A stretch of 64,000 nucleotides of DNA, taken from assembly GCF_007829835.1 (NCBI RefSeq), contig NZ_VIWP01000001.1, forward strand, positions 496,001-560,000. The letters are read 5' to 3'. The notes below the pieces were generated by a model that ran no database searches, was not told where the DNA came from, and saw only the letters and a program-made list of their open reading frames with translations. Origin of the DNA: Neorhizobium alkalisoli (GTDB taxonomy: Bacteria > Pseudomonadota > Alphaproteobacteria > Rhizobiales > Rhizobiaceae). Of this stretch, positions 51,883 through 60,977 are shown piece by piece. Each line of letters starts with the position of its first letter. Position 1 is the first letter of the stretch. The position numbers and the translations under genes are program-made.

Positions 51883-54000
51883 TTATTCGCCGCTGTTGCC
51901 GCTGCGCGCATTCGCAGCCTTCGGTGCGCCCTGCTGCAGGGCAAGTTCGTCAGCGACGATCGAGGCAGCTTCGGTGCGCAGGACGTCCTTGGCGTTCTTG
52001 CGGGCGTTCTCGAGTGCAAGATCAGCCGTCAGGCTGCGCTCGTTCGCCTGCAGGCCATCATCTTCGCCACGAACCAGTCCGTCATCAAGTTCTGCCCGCG
52101 CCTTCAGACGGGCGGCCATGGCAGCCTGTTCCTTCCGGCGCTCTGCCTCATTGAGGGAGATAACGGTCTTTTCGCGCTCGGACTTCACTTCAGCAGCGTC
52201 CTCGACGAACTGCTGGAAATCCCGGTCGTCCTTGACGCGTGCGTCGTGACGGCTCTGCAATTGCGGCACCAGAGCCGAGATATTGCCGAATACCGTATAT
52301 TTCGCCGGCTTGATCTCGGTCCATGGCAACGCATTGTCATAGCTCGATTCACCGAGCGTCTTCGGATCGGAGAAGCCCGGCAGGCTGATATCGGGTGTTA
52401 CGCCGCGCAGCTGCGTCGTGCCACCATTGATCCGGAAGAACTGGGCAATGGTCAGCTTCAGCTGGCCGAATTTCGGCTTGCTGTTGTGAGCCGCCTGGTC
52501 GAGATCGATCACGGTCTGCACTGTGCCCTTGCCGAAGCTCGGCTCGCCGATGATCGCACCGCGGCCGTAATCCTGGATGGCCGCTGCAAAGATCTCGGAA
52601 GCCGAGGCCGAACCGCGGTTGATCAGGACGCCGAGCGGCCCTGCCCAGACCGGTGCGGAAAGATCATCGCTTTCGACCTCGATCTTTCCTTCGGAATTGC
52701 GCTGCTGAACCACAGGCCCCTTGCCGACGAACAGACCGGTCAGATCGATCGCCTCGCTCAGCGAGCCACCGCCATTGTCGCGCAGATCAACGAGAACGCC
52801 ATCGACATTTTCCTGCTTCAATTCAACGAGGAGTTTTGCGACATCGCGGCTGGCGCTGCGATAATCCTTGTCACCCTTACGGCGGGCATCGAAATCTTCG
52901 TAAAAGGCCGGCAGTGTGACAACACCGATCTTGCGGGTGACGTCGCCGTCCTTGACCGACAGAATGGTCTTCTTGGCGGCCTGCTTTTCGAGGCTGATCT
53001 TGTCGCGCACCAAACTGATCGTGCGGTGGGTCGCGTTCTCGCCGCCTTCGGCAGGCAGGACGTCCAGACGCACAACGGAACTCATGGCGCCGCGGATCAT
53101 CTGCACGACTTCATCGAGACGCGTGCCGACGACTTCCTTGATGGCACCGTCTTGACCCTGACCGACGCCGATGATGCGATCGCCAACCGCGAGCTTGCCG
53201 GACACCTGTGCCGGGCCGCCCGGCACGAGTTCGCGGATCGTCGTGTAACCGTCGCGATCCTGCAGAACCGCGCCGATACCGACCAGCGAAAGCTTCATCG
53301 AAATGTCGAAATCGGCCGATGCAGCAGCACCGAAATAATCCGTATGCGGATCGACGGAGGTCGTATAGGCCGCCATGAAGGACTGGAAGACGTCGTCGCT
53401 CTTGTAGCCGTAGATGCGATCGAGGATGTTCTGGTAGCGCTTGTCGAGCGTGTCGCGAATTGAGGCATCGGCCTGACCGGCAAGTTTCAGGCGAAGCCAG
53501 TCGTTCTTGACGCGCTTGCGCCACAGGTCATCGCTCTGCTCCGCCGACTTCGGCCAGGGCGCATTGTCGCGCGCCACATCATAGCTTTCCTGTACGCTGA
53601 AATCGAAACCCTGCTTCAGCAGGCCGCGCGCATAAGTCATGCGTTCAACGACGCGTTGGGTATAGGTGTTGAAGATCGAAAACGGGATCTTCAGGTCTTC
53701 GCGCAGGATGGCGTCGTCGACGGAGGCACTGTCGGCCATGAACTTGTCGACATCCGCCTGGACGAAGAAGCTGCGGTCCGGATCAAGCGCCTTGATATAG
53801 CGGTCCATGATCTTGGCCGACAGGGCATCGTTGAGCGGAACCGGGCTATACGCATACCGTGTCAGGAATTGCGCACTCAGATGCGCAGCCTGCGCCTGCG
53901 ACTGCAAAGGCGCCAGAACGGGAGCCGGTGCCGGCTCCAGCGAGTAGGCCGGCGTTGCAATGGCGAGGAAAAGGCCGATTAAACCGTGTCTGATGTGCAT
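51883..54000 (-). CDS. prc: C-terminal processing (tail-specific) protease Prc
   Basis: 705 residues: signal peptide (about 1-20), N-terminal helical domain, PDZ at about 230-320 (SMKLSLVGIGAVLQDRDGYTTIRELVPGGPAQ, VGDRIIGVGQG), then the S41 protease core with VDLRDNGGGSLSEAIDL, probable nucleophile Ser466 (NRGSASASE) and general base Lys491 (EPSFGKGTVQ), spaced 25 apart as in E. coli Prc. A charged, coiled-coil-like C-terminal tail rich in Glu and Arg follows. It degrades or trims periplasmic envelope proteins. Stands alone on the minus strand, convergent with mqo. Confidence 0.93.
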   Translation of the reverse strand: MHIRHGLIGLFLAIATPAYSLEPAPAPVLAPLQSQAQAAHLSAQFLTRYAYSPVPLNDALSAKIMDRYIKALDPDRSFFVQADVDKFMADSASVDDAILREDLKIPFSIFNTYTQRVVERMTYARGLLKQGFDFSVQESYDVARDNAPWPKSAEQSDDLWRKRVKNDWLRLKLAGQADASIRDTLDKRYQNILDRIYGYKSDDVFQSFMAAYTTSVDPHTDYFGAAASADFDISMKLSLVGIGAVLQDRDGYTTIRELVPGGPAQVSGKLAVGDRIIGVGQGQDGAIKEVVGTRLDEVVQMIRGAMSSVVRLDVLPAEGGENATHRTISLVRDKISLEKQAAKKTILSVKDGDVTRKIGVVTLPAFYEDFDARRKGDKDYRSASRDVAKLLVELKQENVDGVLVDLRDNGGGSLSEAIDLTGLFVGKGPVVQQRNSEGKIEVESDDLSAPVWAGPLGVLINRGSASASEIFAAAIQDYGRGAIIGEPSFGKGTVQTVIDLDQAAHNSKPKFGQLKLTIAQFFRINGGTTQLRGVTPDISLPGFSDPKTLGESSYDNALPWTEIKPAKYTVFGNISALVPQLQSRHDARVKDDRDFQQFVEDAAEVKSEREKTVISLNEAERRKEQAAMAARLKARAELDDGLVRGEDDGLQANERSLTADLALENARKNAKDVLRTEAASIVADELALQQGAPKAANARSGNSGE

Positions 54001-54228
54001 TCAGCTTAGACCCTAATTACCATTCTCATCTTTATTACTTCATCGTGGTGTAACAAAGGTGAGGTTTTGGCAACCGGACAAATGCGCAAAATTTCGTGTG
54101 CATCGCCAAAATCTGAATATGCACAGGCAATTCTCCCCTCTCGGGAGAAGTCGGGACCCTGTTCGCCGAAATGTTAAGACCGCCGCCGGAGCAACGACCC
54201 GCTCTCGATCGCACTCACTGGTGCCGAC

Positions 54229-54256
54229 GGCGGCGACCGGAATATCGGCCGCCGCC
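54229..54256. terminator. hairpin after the amidase gene
   Basis: GGCGGCGACCG (54229-54239) and CGGCCGCCGCC (54246-54256) form an 11-bp stem with one A-C mismatch and a GAATAT loop, 13 bp beyond the minus-strand amidase stop. No T-run; it is a possible terminator of the Dpp-amidase operon. Confidence 0.4.
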
Positions 54257-54269
54257 ACCGACATCAGTT

Positions 54270-55685
54270 TCAAGCCGCGAAAGGATCCACCGGCGCAAGC
54301 CGGCCGATAGCGCGTTCGAGCACTGCACCGGCTTCCAGCAGACGGCGATCGGCAAAGCGGGTGGCAAGCAGCTGCACGCCCATCGGCTTGCCCGGCGTCG
54401 CGCCGACCGGCACGGTGAGGCCCGGCAAACCGATCGTCGGCGTGCCCATGTAAGGCGCGCAGACATTGTAGAACCAGTCGATATCGAGATCGTCGGAAAC
54501 GTCGAGATCGTCGATCATCGGCTTTGCCCAGCAGACGGCCGTCAGGACCAGTGGCCATTGTTCGAAGAATAGCTGCCACTTGCGCAGAAGTACGGAACGA
54601 TGAGCGATCGCGGCCAGCATGCCGTCGCGATCGTCGATGACCGGCACACCTTCGAGCTGGACTTCCAGCATCCGCTTCATCTTCCAGTCGCCATTTGCGA
54701 CCATGAGCGGGCCAAGACCACCGCGCATCTCGTTGCCGAGAATGAGGCGCCAGTGATCGACGAGCTCGCGGAAGGACGGGACCGGAACTTCCTCAACCTC
54801 GTAACCGGCATCGGCAAGCATCGCGGCCGCCTGGCGGATCGCCGCCGTCACTTCCGGATCGGCGGGGCTTTCATCGGTTTCCGCCAGCACCGCAACCTTG
54901 CTCGGCCTGTGCGCGAGCGGGCCAAAAATCTCGCCGGCCGGCACCTGCCAGATATCGTTCGGATCCGGCCGGCTCATCATCTGCATGGCAAGCCTGATAT
55001 CCTCGACTGAACGGGACAAAATACCCTGCACCGCCATCATCTGCGAAACGATCTTGCGCTCCGGCATGGAAGGGCTGGTCTGCGGAATGAGGCCCGATGT
55101 CGGGCGCAGGCCGTAGACGCCGCAGCAATAGGCGGGGTGACGCACCGAGCCGCCGATATCATTGCCATGCGCGATCGCGCCGATGCCGGCTGCCGTCGCC
55201 GAGCCGGCGCCGCCAGATGAACCGCCGCAGGTGATCGACTTGTCATGCGGATTGTAGGTCGCGCCATAAAGGTCGTTGCTGGTAAAGGCGCGCATCGAAT
55301 AGGCGGGCGTATTGGTGCGGCCGATGACGGGCAGCATGCCGGCCTTGACGGCGGCGACCGTCGAGGAATCCTGGGCGGAAATATTGTCCTTTAAGGCAAC
55401 GACGCCATTGGTGTTGGCACGTCCCTTGAAATCGACATTGACCTTGACGGTCATCGGCACGCCGTGCAGCGGCCCCTGGGCACCGTGCTTGCGCAACACT
55501 TCGTCGGCGGTCTTCGCCACGGCCAGCGCTTCCTCGGGCATCAGGTCGACCACCGCGTTGATCGCCGGATTGACGGCCTCCATGCGGGCGATCGCGCTTT
55601 CCGTCGCTTCGACCGAACTGATGCGGCCACTCGAAATTCCCGCGGCAAGCTCGGCTGCCGTCCATTGCCAGAGGTCATTGCTCAT
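54270..55685 (-). CDS. amidase-signature enzyme
   Basis: 471 residues with the Ser-cisSer-Lys triad: Lys81 (MTVKVNVDFKG), Ser156 or Ser157 (ITCGGSSGGAGSATAAG) and nucleophile Ser180 (GNDIGGSVRHPA). Such enzymes hydrolyse amides, including aryl- and acylamides, dipeptide-like amides and hydrazides. It is the last gene of the minus operon for a Dpp transporter (gap of 63 bp to the ATPase gene), so it likely cleaves an imported amide or peptide-like molecule. Confidence 0.9.
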   Translation of the reverse strand: MSNDLWQWTAAELAAGISSGRISSVEATESAIARMEAVNPAINAVVDLMPEEALAVAKTADEVLRKHGAQGPLHGVPMTVKVNVDFKGRANTNGVVALKDNISAQDSSTVAAVKAGMLPVIGRTNTPAYSMRAFTSNDLYGATYNPHDKSITCGGSSGGAGSATAAGIGAIAHGNDIGGSVRHPAYCCGVYGLRPTSGLIPQTSPSMPERKIVSQMMAVQGILSRSVEDIRLAMQMMSRPDPNDIWQVPAGEIFGPLAHRPSKVAVLAETDESPADPEVTAAIRQAAAMLADAGYEVEEVPVPSFRELVDHWRLILGNEMRGGLGPLMVANGDWKMKRMLEVQLEGVPVIDDRDGMLAAIAHRSVLLRKWQLFFEQWPLVLTAVCWAKPMIDDLDVSDDLDIDWFYNVCAPYMGTPTIGLPGLTVPVGATPGKPMGVQLLATRFADRRLLEAGAVLERAIGRLAPVDPFAA

Positions 55686-55748
55686 GGTCTGTCTCCTGTC
55701 GTCATCGCTTTTGAAATCAGGTGCTGAAATTGCGGGTGGGAAGCCGGC

Positions 55749-57368
55749 TCAGGCCGGCGCCGCGCGGGCGGCGAAAAAGGCGCGTCCCGGCACGGCCTCC
55801 AGAAGCCGTTTCGTGTAGTCGCTACGGGGATTTTCGAAGAGTTCCTCGGTCGGCCGCTCTTCCTCGATCTCGCCCTTGCGCATGACCAGAACCCGGTCGG
55901 CGATCTCGCGGGCGACACGCAGGTCATGGGTGATGAAGATCATCGCCAGGCCCATTTCGGTCTTCAGGTCGTTGAGCAGATCCAGAACCTGCGCCTGGAT
56001 CGAGACGTCAAGGGCCGAAACCGCCTCGTCAGCGATCAGGATTTCGGGCCTCAGCGTAAGTGCGCGGGCGATGCAGATGCGCTGCCGCTGGCCACCGGAA
56101 AACTCGTGCGGAAAGCGGTCAAAGGCCTGCGGGCCGAGCCCGACACGCTCCAGCCATTTTTCAGCAAGTTTTTTCGCTTCTACGCGGCCGACACCAAACG
56201 CAATCGGTCCCCTGATGATGCTTTCACCCACCTTCAGGCGCGGATCGAGAGAAGAATAGGGATCCTGAAAGACGATCTGTGCACGCCGGCGAAAATCGCG
56301 CAGCTCCCTGCCCTTCATCTGCCGGACCGATTTTCCGTGCCAGAGGATTTCGCCGGCATCGGGTTCCACAAGCCGCAGCAGGATACGCGCCAGCGTCGAT
56401 TTGCCGGACCCGCTCTCGCCGACGACGGCCAGCGTATCGCCAGGCGCAAGCTGGCAGCTGACATCGCGCGCAGCAACCGTCTCGCGCGGCTTTGCAAACA
56501 GTCCCTGCCGCGTGACGAATTTTTTCTGCAGGCCGCGCACTTCGAGAACAGGCGGCCTCGGCTCGCCCGCCTGCCGGAAGGCGCCCTTGCCCGGCACGGC
56601 GTCGAGCAGCATCCGTGTATAGGCCTTTTCCGGCTGCATCAGCACGGCATCCGCCGAACCACTCTCGACGATATCGCCCTTCTGCAGAACGACCACCTTG
56701 TCGGCGATGTCGGCGACGACGCCGATATCGTGGGTGATGAACAGCACGCCCATATTATGGGTCTTCTGCAGCCCCTTGATCAGGTCGAGGATCTGGCGCT
56801 GCGTCGTCACGTCGAGCGCGGTCGTCGGCTCGTCGGCGATCAGCAGTTTAGGATTGTTGCAGAGCGCCATGGCGATCATGACGCGCTGCCTCTGACCACC
56901 CGAAAGCTGGAACGGATAGGACAAGCGTAGCCGTTCCGGATCGGGAAGACCGACCTGCTGGAAGAGTTCGACGACCTTGGCCGTCACCTCTCGCGCAGGC
57001 ATTGCCCCCTGATGGGTGCGGATCGCCTCTGCCACCTGCTCGCCAACACGTTTCAGCGGGTTGAGCGCCGTCAGCGGCTCTTGAAAGATCATCGAGATCT
57101 TGTCGCCACGGACGTTTCGTCGTTCGGCCGGGGTCAGGTGCGCGAGATCGGTCGCGCCGAACATCAGTGCCCCACCATCGACGGCAATGCCGGGCGGCAG
57201 CAGGCCGAGAATGGCATGGGCGATCATCGACTTGCCGGAGCCGGATTCGCCCACAAGGCAGACGATCTGGTTTTCCTCGATATCGAAATTGACATTCGAG
57301 ACGGCATGGCTGCGATCGGCACCGGCCGGCAGCGCGATCGACAGGTTCTGGACGGAAAGAAGCGTCAT
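55749..57368 (-). CDS. Dpp/Opp-type ABC transporter, fused dual ATP-binding protein (second system)
   Basis: 539 residues starting at ATG 57368 (MTLLSVQNL); longer readings upstream are overlap with the permease gene. Two ATPase halves with Walker A GESGSGKSMIAH and GESGSGKSTLAR, signatures SGGQRQRVMIA and SGGQRQRICIA, and Walker B LIADEPTTALD and LIADEAVSALD. Overlaps the DppC-type permease by 4 bp. Similar in build to the fused ATPase at 33697 but clearly distinct in sequence. Confidence 0.94.
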   Translation of the reverse strand: MTLLSVQNLSIALPAGADRSHAVSNVNFDIEENQIVCLVGESGSGKSMIAHAILGLLPPGIAVDGGALMFGATDLAHLTPAERRNVRGDKISMIFQEPLTALNPLKRVGEQVAEAIRTHQGAMPAREVTAKVVELFQQVGLPDPERLRLSYPFQLSGGQRQRVMIAMALCNNPKLLIADEPTTALDVTTQRQILDLIKGLQKTHNMGVLFITHDIGVVADIADKVVVLQKGDIVESGSADAVLMQPEKAYTRMLLDAVPGKGAFRQAGEPRPPVLEVRGLQKKFVTRQGLFAKPRETVAARDVSCQLAPGDTLAVVGESGSGKSTLARILLRLVEPDAGEILWHGKSVRQMKGRELRDFRRRAQIVFQDPYSSLDPRLKVGESIIRGPIAFGVGRVEAKKLAEKWLERVGLGPQAFDRFPHEFSGGQRQRICIARALTLRPEILIADEAVSALDVSIQAQVLDLLNDLKTEMGLAMIFITHDLRVAREIADRVLVMRKGEIEEERPTEELFENPRSDYTKRLLEAVPGRAFFAARAAPA

Positions 57369-58195
57369 GAGCGAGAAATCCTCGGATTGAGGGCGTCGTT
57401 CAGCGCTTCCCCGATGAGATTGATGGCAACAGCGGTCAGGAGGATCGCCAGCCCCGGAAACAGGCTCGCCCACCAGGCCATGCGGATGACGGTACGCCCC
57501 GCCCCGATCATGTAGCCCCAGGACATGTAATTGGGATCGCCAAGGCCCATGAAGGAAAGCGCCGCCTCGATCAGGATCGCCGAGGCGACCGTCATCGAGC
57601 CAGTGACGATGATCGGCGAGATGGCGTTGGGGATCACATGCCGAAGCAAGATCGACATCGACCCCAATCCCTGGCAACGCGCCGCCTGCACGAATTCGCG
57701 GGCGGCAATGCTTTGAACCTGAACGCGGGTGAGCCGCGCCAGCGGCGGCCAGCTGACAAGACCGATCGCCAGAATGATCGTCGAGATCGACGGTGTCAGG
57801 ATGGCGACGAGCAGGATCGCCAGCACGAAATTCGGGATCGTCTGAAAAATCTCGATGAAGCGCACGATTAGCCGGTCGACCATGCCACCGGCATAACCGG
57901 CAATCGCACCGAGTGTCACACCGACAGCCAGGGCAGCGATGGTCGAAGCAATGCCGATCATCAGCGAGACGCTGGCGCCGTGCAGGATGCCCGAGGCAAT
58001 GTCGCGTCCCATCGTATCCGTGCCGAGAAGCGAACCGGCAGTACCCGGCGGCTGCAGCGGCGCACCGACCATATCCCAGGGCGAGCCGGGATAAAGGATG
58101 GGCGCAAGGGCCGCGGCGAGACAGACGAGGAAGAGGATTGCCAGACCTAGCAGGCCCGACGGCTGGCGAAGGAATGTCCGAATGCTGTCGTTCAT
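57365..58195 (-). CDS. Dpp/Opp-type ABC transporter permease (DppC type, second system)
   Basis: 276 residues, six membrane segments. Family landmarks: SLLGTDTMGRDIASGILHGASVSLMIG near residues 55-80 and the EAA loop AARCQGLGSMSILLRHVIPNAISPIIV. It follows the DppB-type permease gene by 4 bp and overlaps the dual ATPase gene by 4 bp. Confidence 0.93.
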   Translation of the reverse strand: MNDSIRTFLRQPSGLLGLAILFLVCLAAALAPILYPGSPWDMVGAPLQPPGTAGSLLGTDTMGRDIASGILHGASVSLMIGIASTIAALAVGVTLGAIAGYAGGMVDRLIVRFIEIFQTIPNFVLAILLVAILTPSISTIILAIGLVSWPPLARLTRVQVQSIAAREFVQAARCQGLGSMSILLRHVIPNAISPIIVTGSMTVASAILIEAALSFMGLGDPNYMSWGYMIGAGRTVIRMAWWASLFPGLAILLTAVAINLIGEALNDALNPRISRS

Positions 58196-58199
58196 CGTG

Positions 58200-59174
58200 T
58201 CATCTGACGGCTAGACGCGGATCGACCAGGCGATGGATCAGGTCTGTGAGAAGGTTCACGGCAATCACCAGGATCGACATGACGAGGAAGAGGCCGAGCA
58301 GGACCGGATAATCGCGGCTGGTAACGGCATCGAAGATCAGCCGGCCGAGGCCTGGCCAGGAAAACACCGTTTCCACCACGACGGCACCGCCGATCATGGC
58401 GCCGACCTGCAGGCCGGCAAAGGTAATGACCGGCAGCGAGGCATTGCGCAGCATGTGGCCACGCAGGATCGCCCCTTCCGTCAGCCCCTTGGCGCGAGCC
58501 GTCTTGATATAGTCCTCGGCCGCCACCTCGATCACCGAGGCGCGCATCAGCCGGGCATACATGGCCATATAGATCGCGCCGAGCGTCAGCGCCGGCAGGC
58601 AGAGATGTTTCAGCACATCGAGCGCATAGGCAAACGGTCCGAAACTGCCGGCCCGCATGTCGACATAACCAAAGGCCGGCAGCCATTCGAGCTTGATCGA
58701 AAACAACAGCACCAGCATCAACCCGAACCAGAAGACCGGCGTCGCGTAAAGAATGAGCGCGAGCAGCGAAATGGCCAGATCGGAGATCTTTCCGTGCCGC
58801 ACGCCGGCCAACGCGCCGAACACGACACCGCCCAGAAGCGAGATCAGGAAGGCGGAGAGCGTCAGAAGCAGGGTCGGCCCCAGCCGCTCTGCAATCAGGT
58901 CCTTGACCGGCCGGCGCAGGCGATAGGAATACCCGAGATCGAGCGTCGCGACCTTGCCGAGATAAGCACCGAGCTGCACGACATAGGGCTGGTCCAGCCC
59001 GTATTCGGCCCGCACCTGTGCCAGAAACTTCTCGTCGGTCGCGCCGGACTGGCCTGCTATGACGGCGGCGGGATCGCCCGGTGCGGCGCGCACCAGGACG
59101 AAATTGATGGTCGCGATGACGAAGATCGTGATGACGATCCCCGCCACGCGGGAAAATATGGCTGCGAGCGACAT
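58200..59174 (-). CDS. Dpp/Opp-type ABC transporter permease (DppB type, second system)
   Basis: 324 residues. Family pattern: FVLVRAAPGDPAAVIAGQSGATDEKFLAQVRAEYGLDQPYVVQLGAYLGKVATLDLGYS in the N-terminal periplasmic region and the EAA loop KTARAKGLTEGAILRGHMLRNASLPVITFAGLQVGAMIGGAVVVETVFSWPGLGRL. Its ATG shares a base with the stop of the binding-protein gene (TAATG), so translation is coupled. Confidence 0.93.
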   Translation of the reverse strand: MSLAAIFSRVAGIVITIFVIATINFVLVRAAPGDPAAVIAGQSGATDEKFLAQVRAEYGLDQPYVVQLGAYLGKVATLDLGYSYRLRRPVKDLIAERLGPTLLLTLSAFLISLLGGVVFGALAGVRHGKISDLAISLLALILYATPVFWFGLMLVLLFSIKLEWLPAFGYVDMRAGSFGPFAYALDVLKHLCLPALTLGAIYMAMYARLMRASVIEVAAEDYIKTARAKGLTEGAILRGHMLRNASLPVITFAGLQVGAMIGGAVVVETVFSWPGLGRLIFDAVTSRDYPVLLGLFLVMSILVIAVNLLTDLIHRLVDPRLAVR

Positions 59175-60766
59175 TATGAGGCCCAGCGCGCCCGTCCGAA
59201 CGTGCCGTTGACGCCGATCGCCGTATCGATCGCATTTTCCAACCGCGCGTCATGGATGGTCGGGAACTGCTGTTCCGTCATCCACAGGACCGGCAGATCA
59301 TCGACAAGGATCTTCTGGACCTTGCTGTAGAGCTCGGCGCGTTCCTTGTCGGAGGTGAGCACGGCAGCACGATCAAAAAGCTCGTCGACCTCCTTGTTGG
59401 AATAGCCCTCGGTGTTGGTGAACATCACACCCTTGCGGATGTTCGAGCTTATGTAGCTTCTGGCCACACCAAGCGCCGGATCGCCGTTCTGGTAGAGCAT
59501 GTTCGACGTCGTATCGAACTCCCAGTTCGATACGCGCTGGGCAAAGCCGCCGGGATCGGTGGTTTCCAGCACGACCTCGATACCGCCCTGTTTCATCGCC
59601 TGCCGGAAATATTCGGCAAGGCGCGTCCAGAACTCGCCGAAGGGCACGACCAGGAACTTGATCGTCGTGCGCACGCCATTGGCATCCTTTTTCAGGCCCA
59701 TTTCGTCGAGAAGCGCATTGGCCGCCGCCACATCCGTCTTGTAGATCGTGACGTTCGGATCATAGAATTTGGTCGTCGAGGCGATGGGGCCGGTCGCCGG
59801 CTTGCCGAGACCGAAATTGATCTTGTCGACGATGAATTTCGGATCGAGCAGCAGTCGGGCCGCCTTGCGGAAACGCAGGTCATCAAAAGGCTTCTTGCGC
59901 AGGTTCAGCTCGTACCAGAGGACTGGGCTGAAGAATTCATAACCCTTGGTGGTCATCTTCAGGTTCGGCATGGCAGCCAGCCGCGGCACGTCGAAGGGCT
60001 CGATATCAGCAAACTGCGACAGCTGCGCCTCGCCGGTTTCCATCGCGACCGAGCGCGAGGCGCCATCCGGCACCACCTTGTAGAAGATCTCCGTCAGAAC
60101 CGGCTGGCCTTCGAGATAATAGTCCTCGTTGGCGACGAGATGGATATGACTGCCGCGGCTCCATTCCTTCAGCTTGAACGGACCAGTGCCGATCGGCGTG
60201 TCATTGGCCGGGTTCTTGCGATAGTCGGTGCCCTCATAGATATGCTTGGGCGCCATCGGAGCGGAGCTCGTCTCGAAGGCGAGAAGGAAGGGGCCGAAAG
60301 GCGCCTTCAGCTTGAACACGACGGTATGGTCGTCCGGCGCGGTAATGCTTTCGCAGCGATCGAACACGCCGCGGGCGCGCGGATGCACTTCCTTCAGCAT
60401 GACATTGCAGGAGAAGACGACATCCGCAGAGGTGAACGGTTTGCCGTCGTGCCATTTCGCCTTCTTGGCGAGATGGAACGTGTAGGTCAGCCCGTCCTCG
60501 GAAATCTCCCAGCTTTCGGCCAGCTGCGGCTGCGGCTTCAGCTCGAAATCGTAGCTGAGCAGGCTCTCGTAGATCTTGCCGCCGATCGTGCCGGTCGGGA
60601 TCTGCTGGTTGATCGGCAGGACCAGAACCGGCGGCTCGGGGTTGATGATCGCCGTCAGGCCACCAGCGGCCCCTTGCGCATAGGCAACGCCATCGCGAAA
60701 CAGGCTCATTGCCGGCAGCGCGAGACCGGCACCCAGCAGCATTTTGTTAAAACCACGTCTTTTCAT
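59174..60766 (-). CDS. Dpp/Opp-type ABC transporter substrate-binding protein (second system)
   Basis: 530 residues of the SBP_bac_5 family, with a Tat-like leader (MKRRGFNKMLLGAGLALPAMSLF), IGGKIYESLLSYDFELKPQPQLAESWEISEDGLTYTFHLAKKAKWHDGKPFTSADVVFS and GTGPFKLKEWSRG. First gene of the minus operon binding protein-DppB-DppC-ATPase-amidase; GGGGA precedes the ATG. Ligand unknown: the co-transcribed amidase suggests an amide or peptide-like compound. Confidence 0.94.
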   Translation of the reverse strand: MKRRGFNKMLLGAGLALPAMSLFRDGVAYAQGAAGGLTAIINPEPPVLVLPINQQIPTGTIGGKIYESLLSYDFELKPQPQLAESWEISEDGLTYTFHLAKKAKWHDGKPFTSADVVFSCNVMLKEVHPRARGVFDRCESITAPDDHTVVFKLKAPFGPFLLAFETSSAPMAPKHIYEGTDYRKNPANDTPIGTGPFKLKEWSRGSHIHLVANEDYYLEGQPVLTEIFYKVVPDGASRSVAMETGEAQLSQFADIEPFDVPRLAAMPNLKMTTKGYEFFSPVLWYELNLRKKPFDDLRFRKAARLLLDPKFIVDKINFGLGKPATGPIASTTKFYDPNVTIYKTDVAAANALLDEMGLKKDANGVRTTIKFLVVPFGEFWTRLAEYFRQAMKQGGIEVVLETTDPGGFAQRVSNWEFDTTSNMLYQNGDPALGVARSYISSNIRKGVMFTNTEGYSNKEVDELFDRAAVLTSDKERAELYSKVQKILVDDLPVLWMTEQQFPTIHDARLENAIDTAIGVNGTFGRARWAS

Positions 60767-60869
60767 GGTTCAGTCCCCTCTTTTCTGGCCCCCTTTTTCC
60801 GGCGGTGCCAAGGCCTTTGTGGCCGTTCGCAAAACCATAACAAAAGGCAAAAAAATCAAACAAGCGGGG

Positions 60870-60906
60870 TGTCGGGTTTGCGGCCATGTCTGTCGGGTTT
60901 GCTGCC
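60870..60906. promoter_or_regulatory. direct repeat spaced 21 bp, probable AraC-type site
   Basis: TGTCGGGTTTGCGGCC (60870-60885) and TGTCGGGTTTGCTGCC (60891-60906) agree at 15 of 16 bases and start 21 bp apart, two helical turns, the spacing used by AraC-family activators. They lie 72-108 bp upstream of the flavoprotein fusion and the AraC gene is nearby at 62952. A CTGTCGG...CCGACAG inverted repeat overlaps the second copy. Confidence 0.6.
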
Positions 60907-60977
60907 GACAGAAATCCCATCGCCACGACGGGCACCGCTAGAATGTCCGGCATCGTTGCAATGTCGGAGACGGATTG

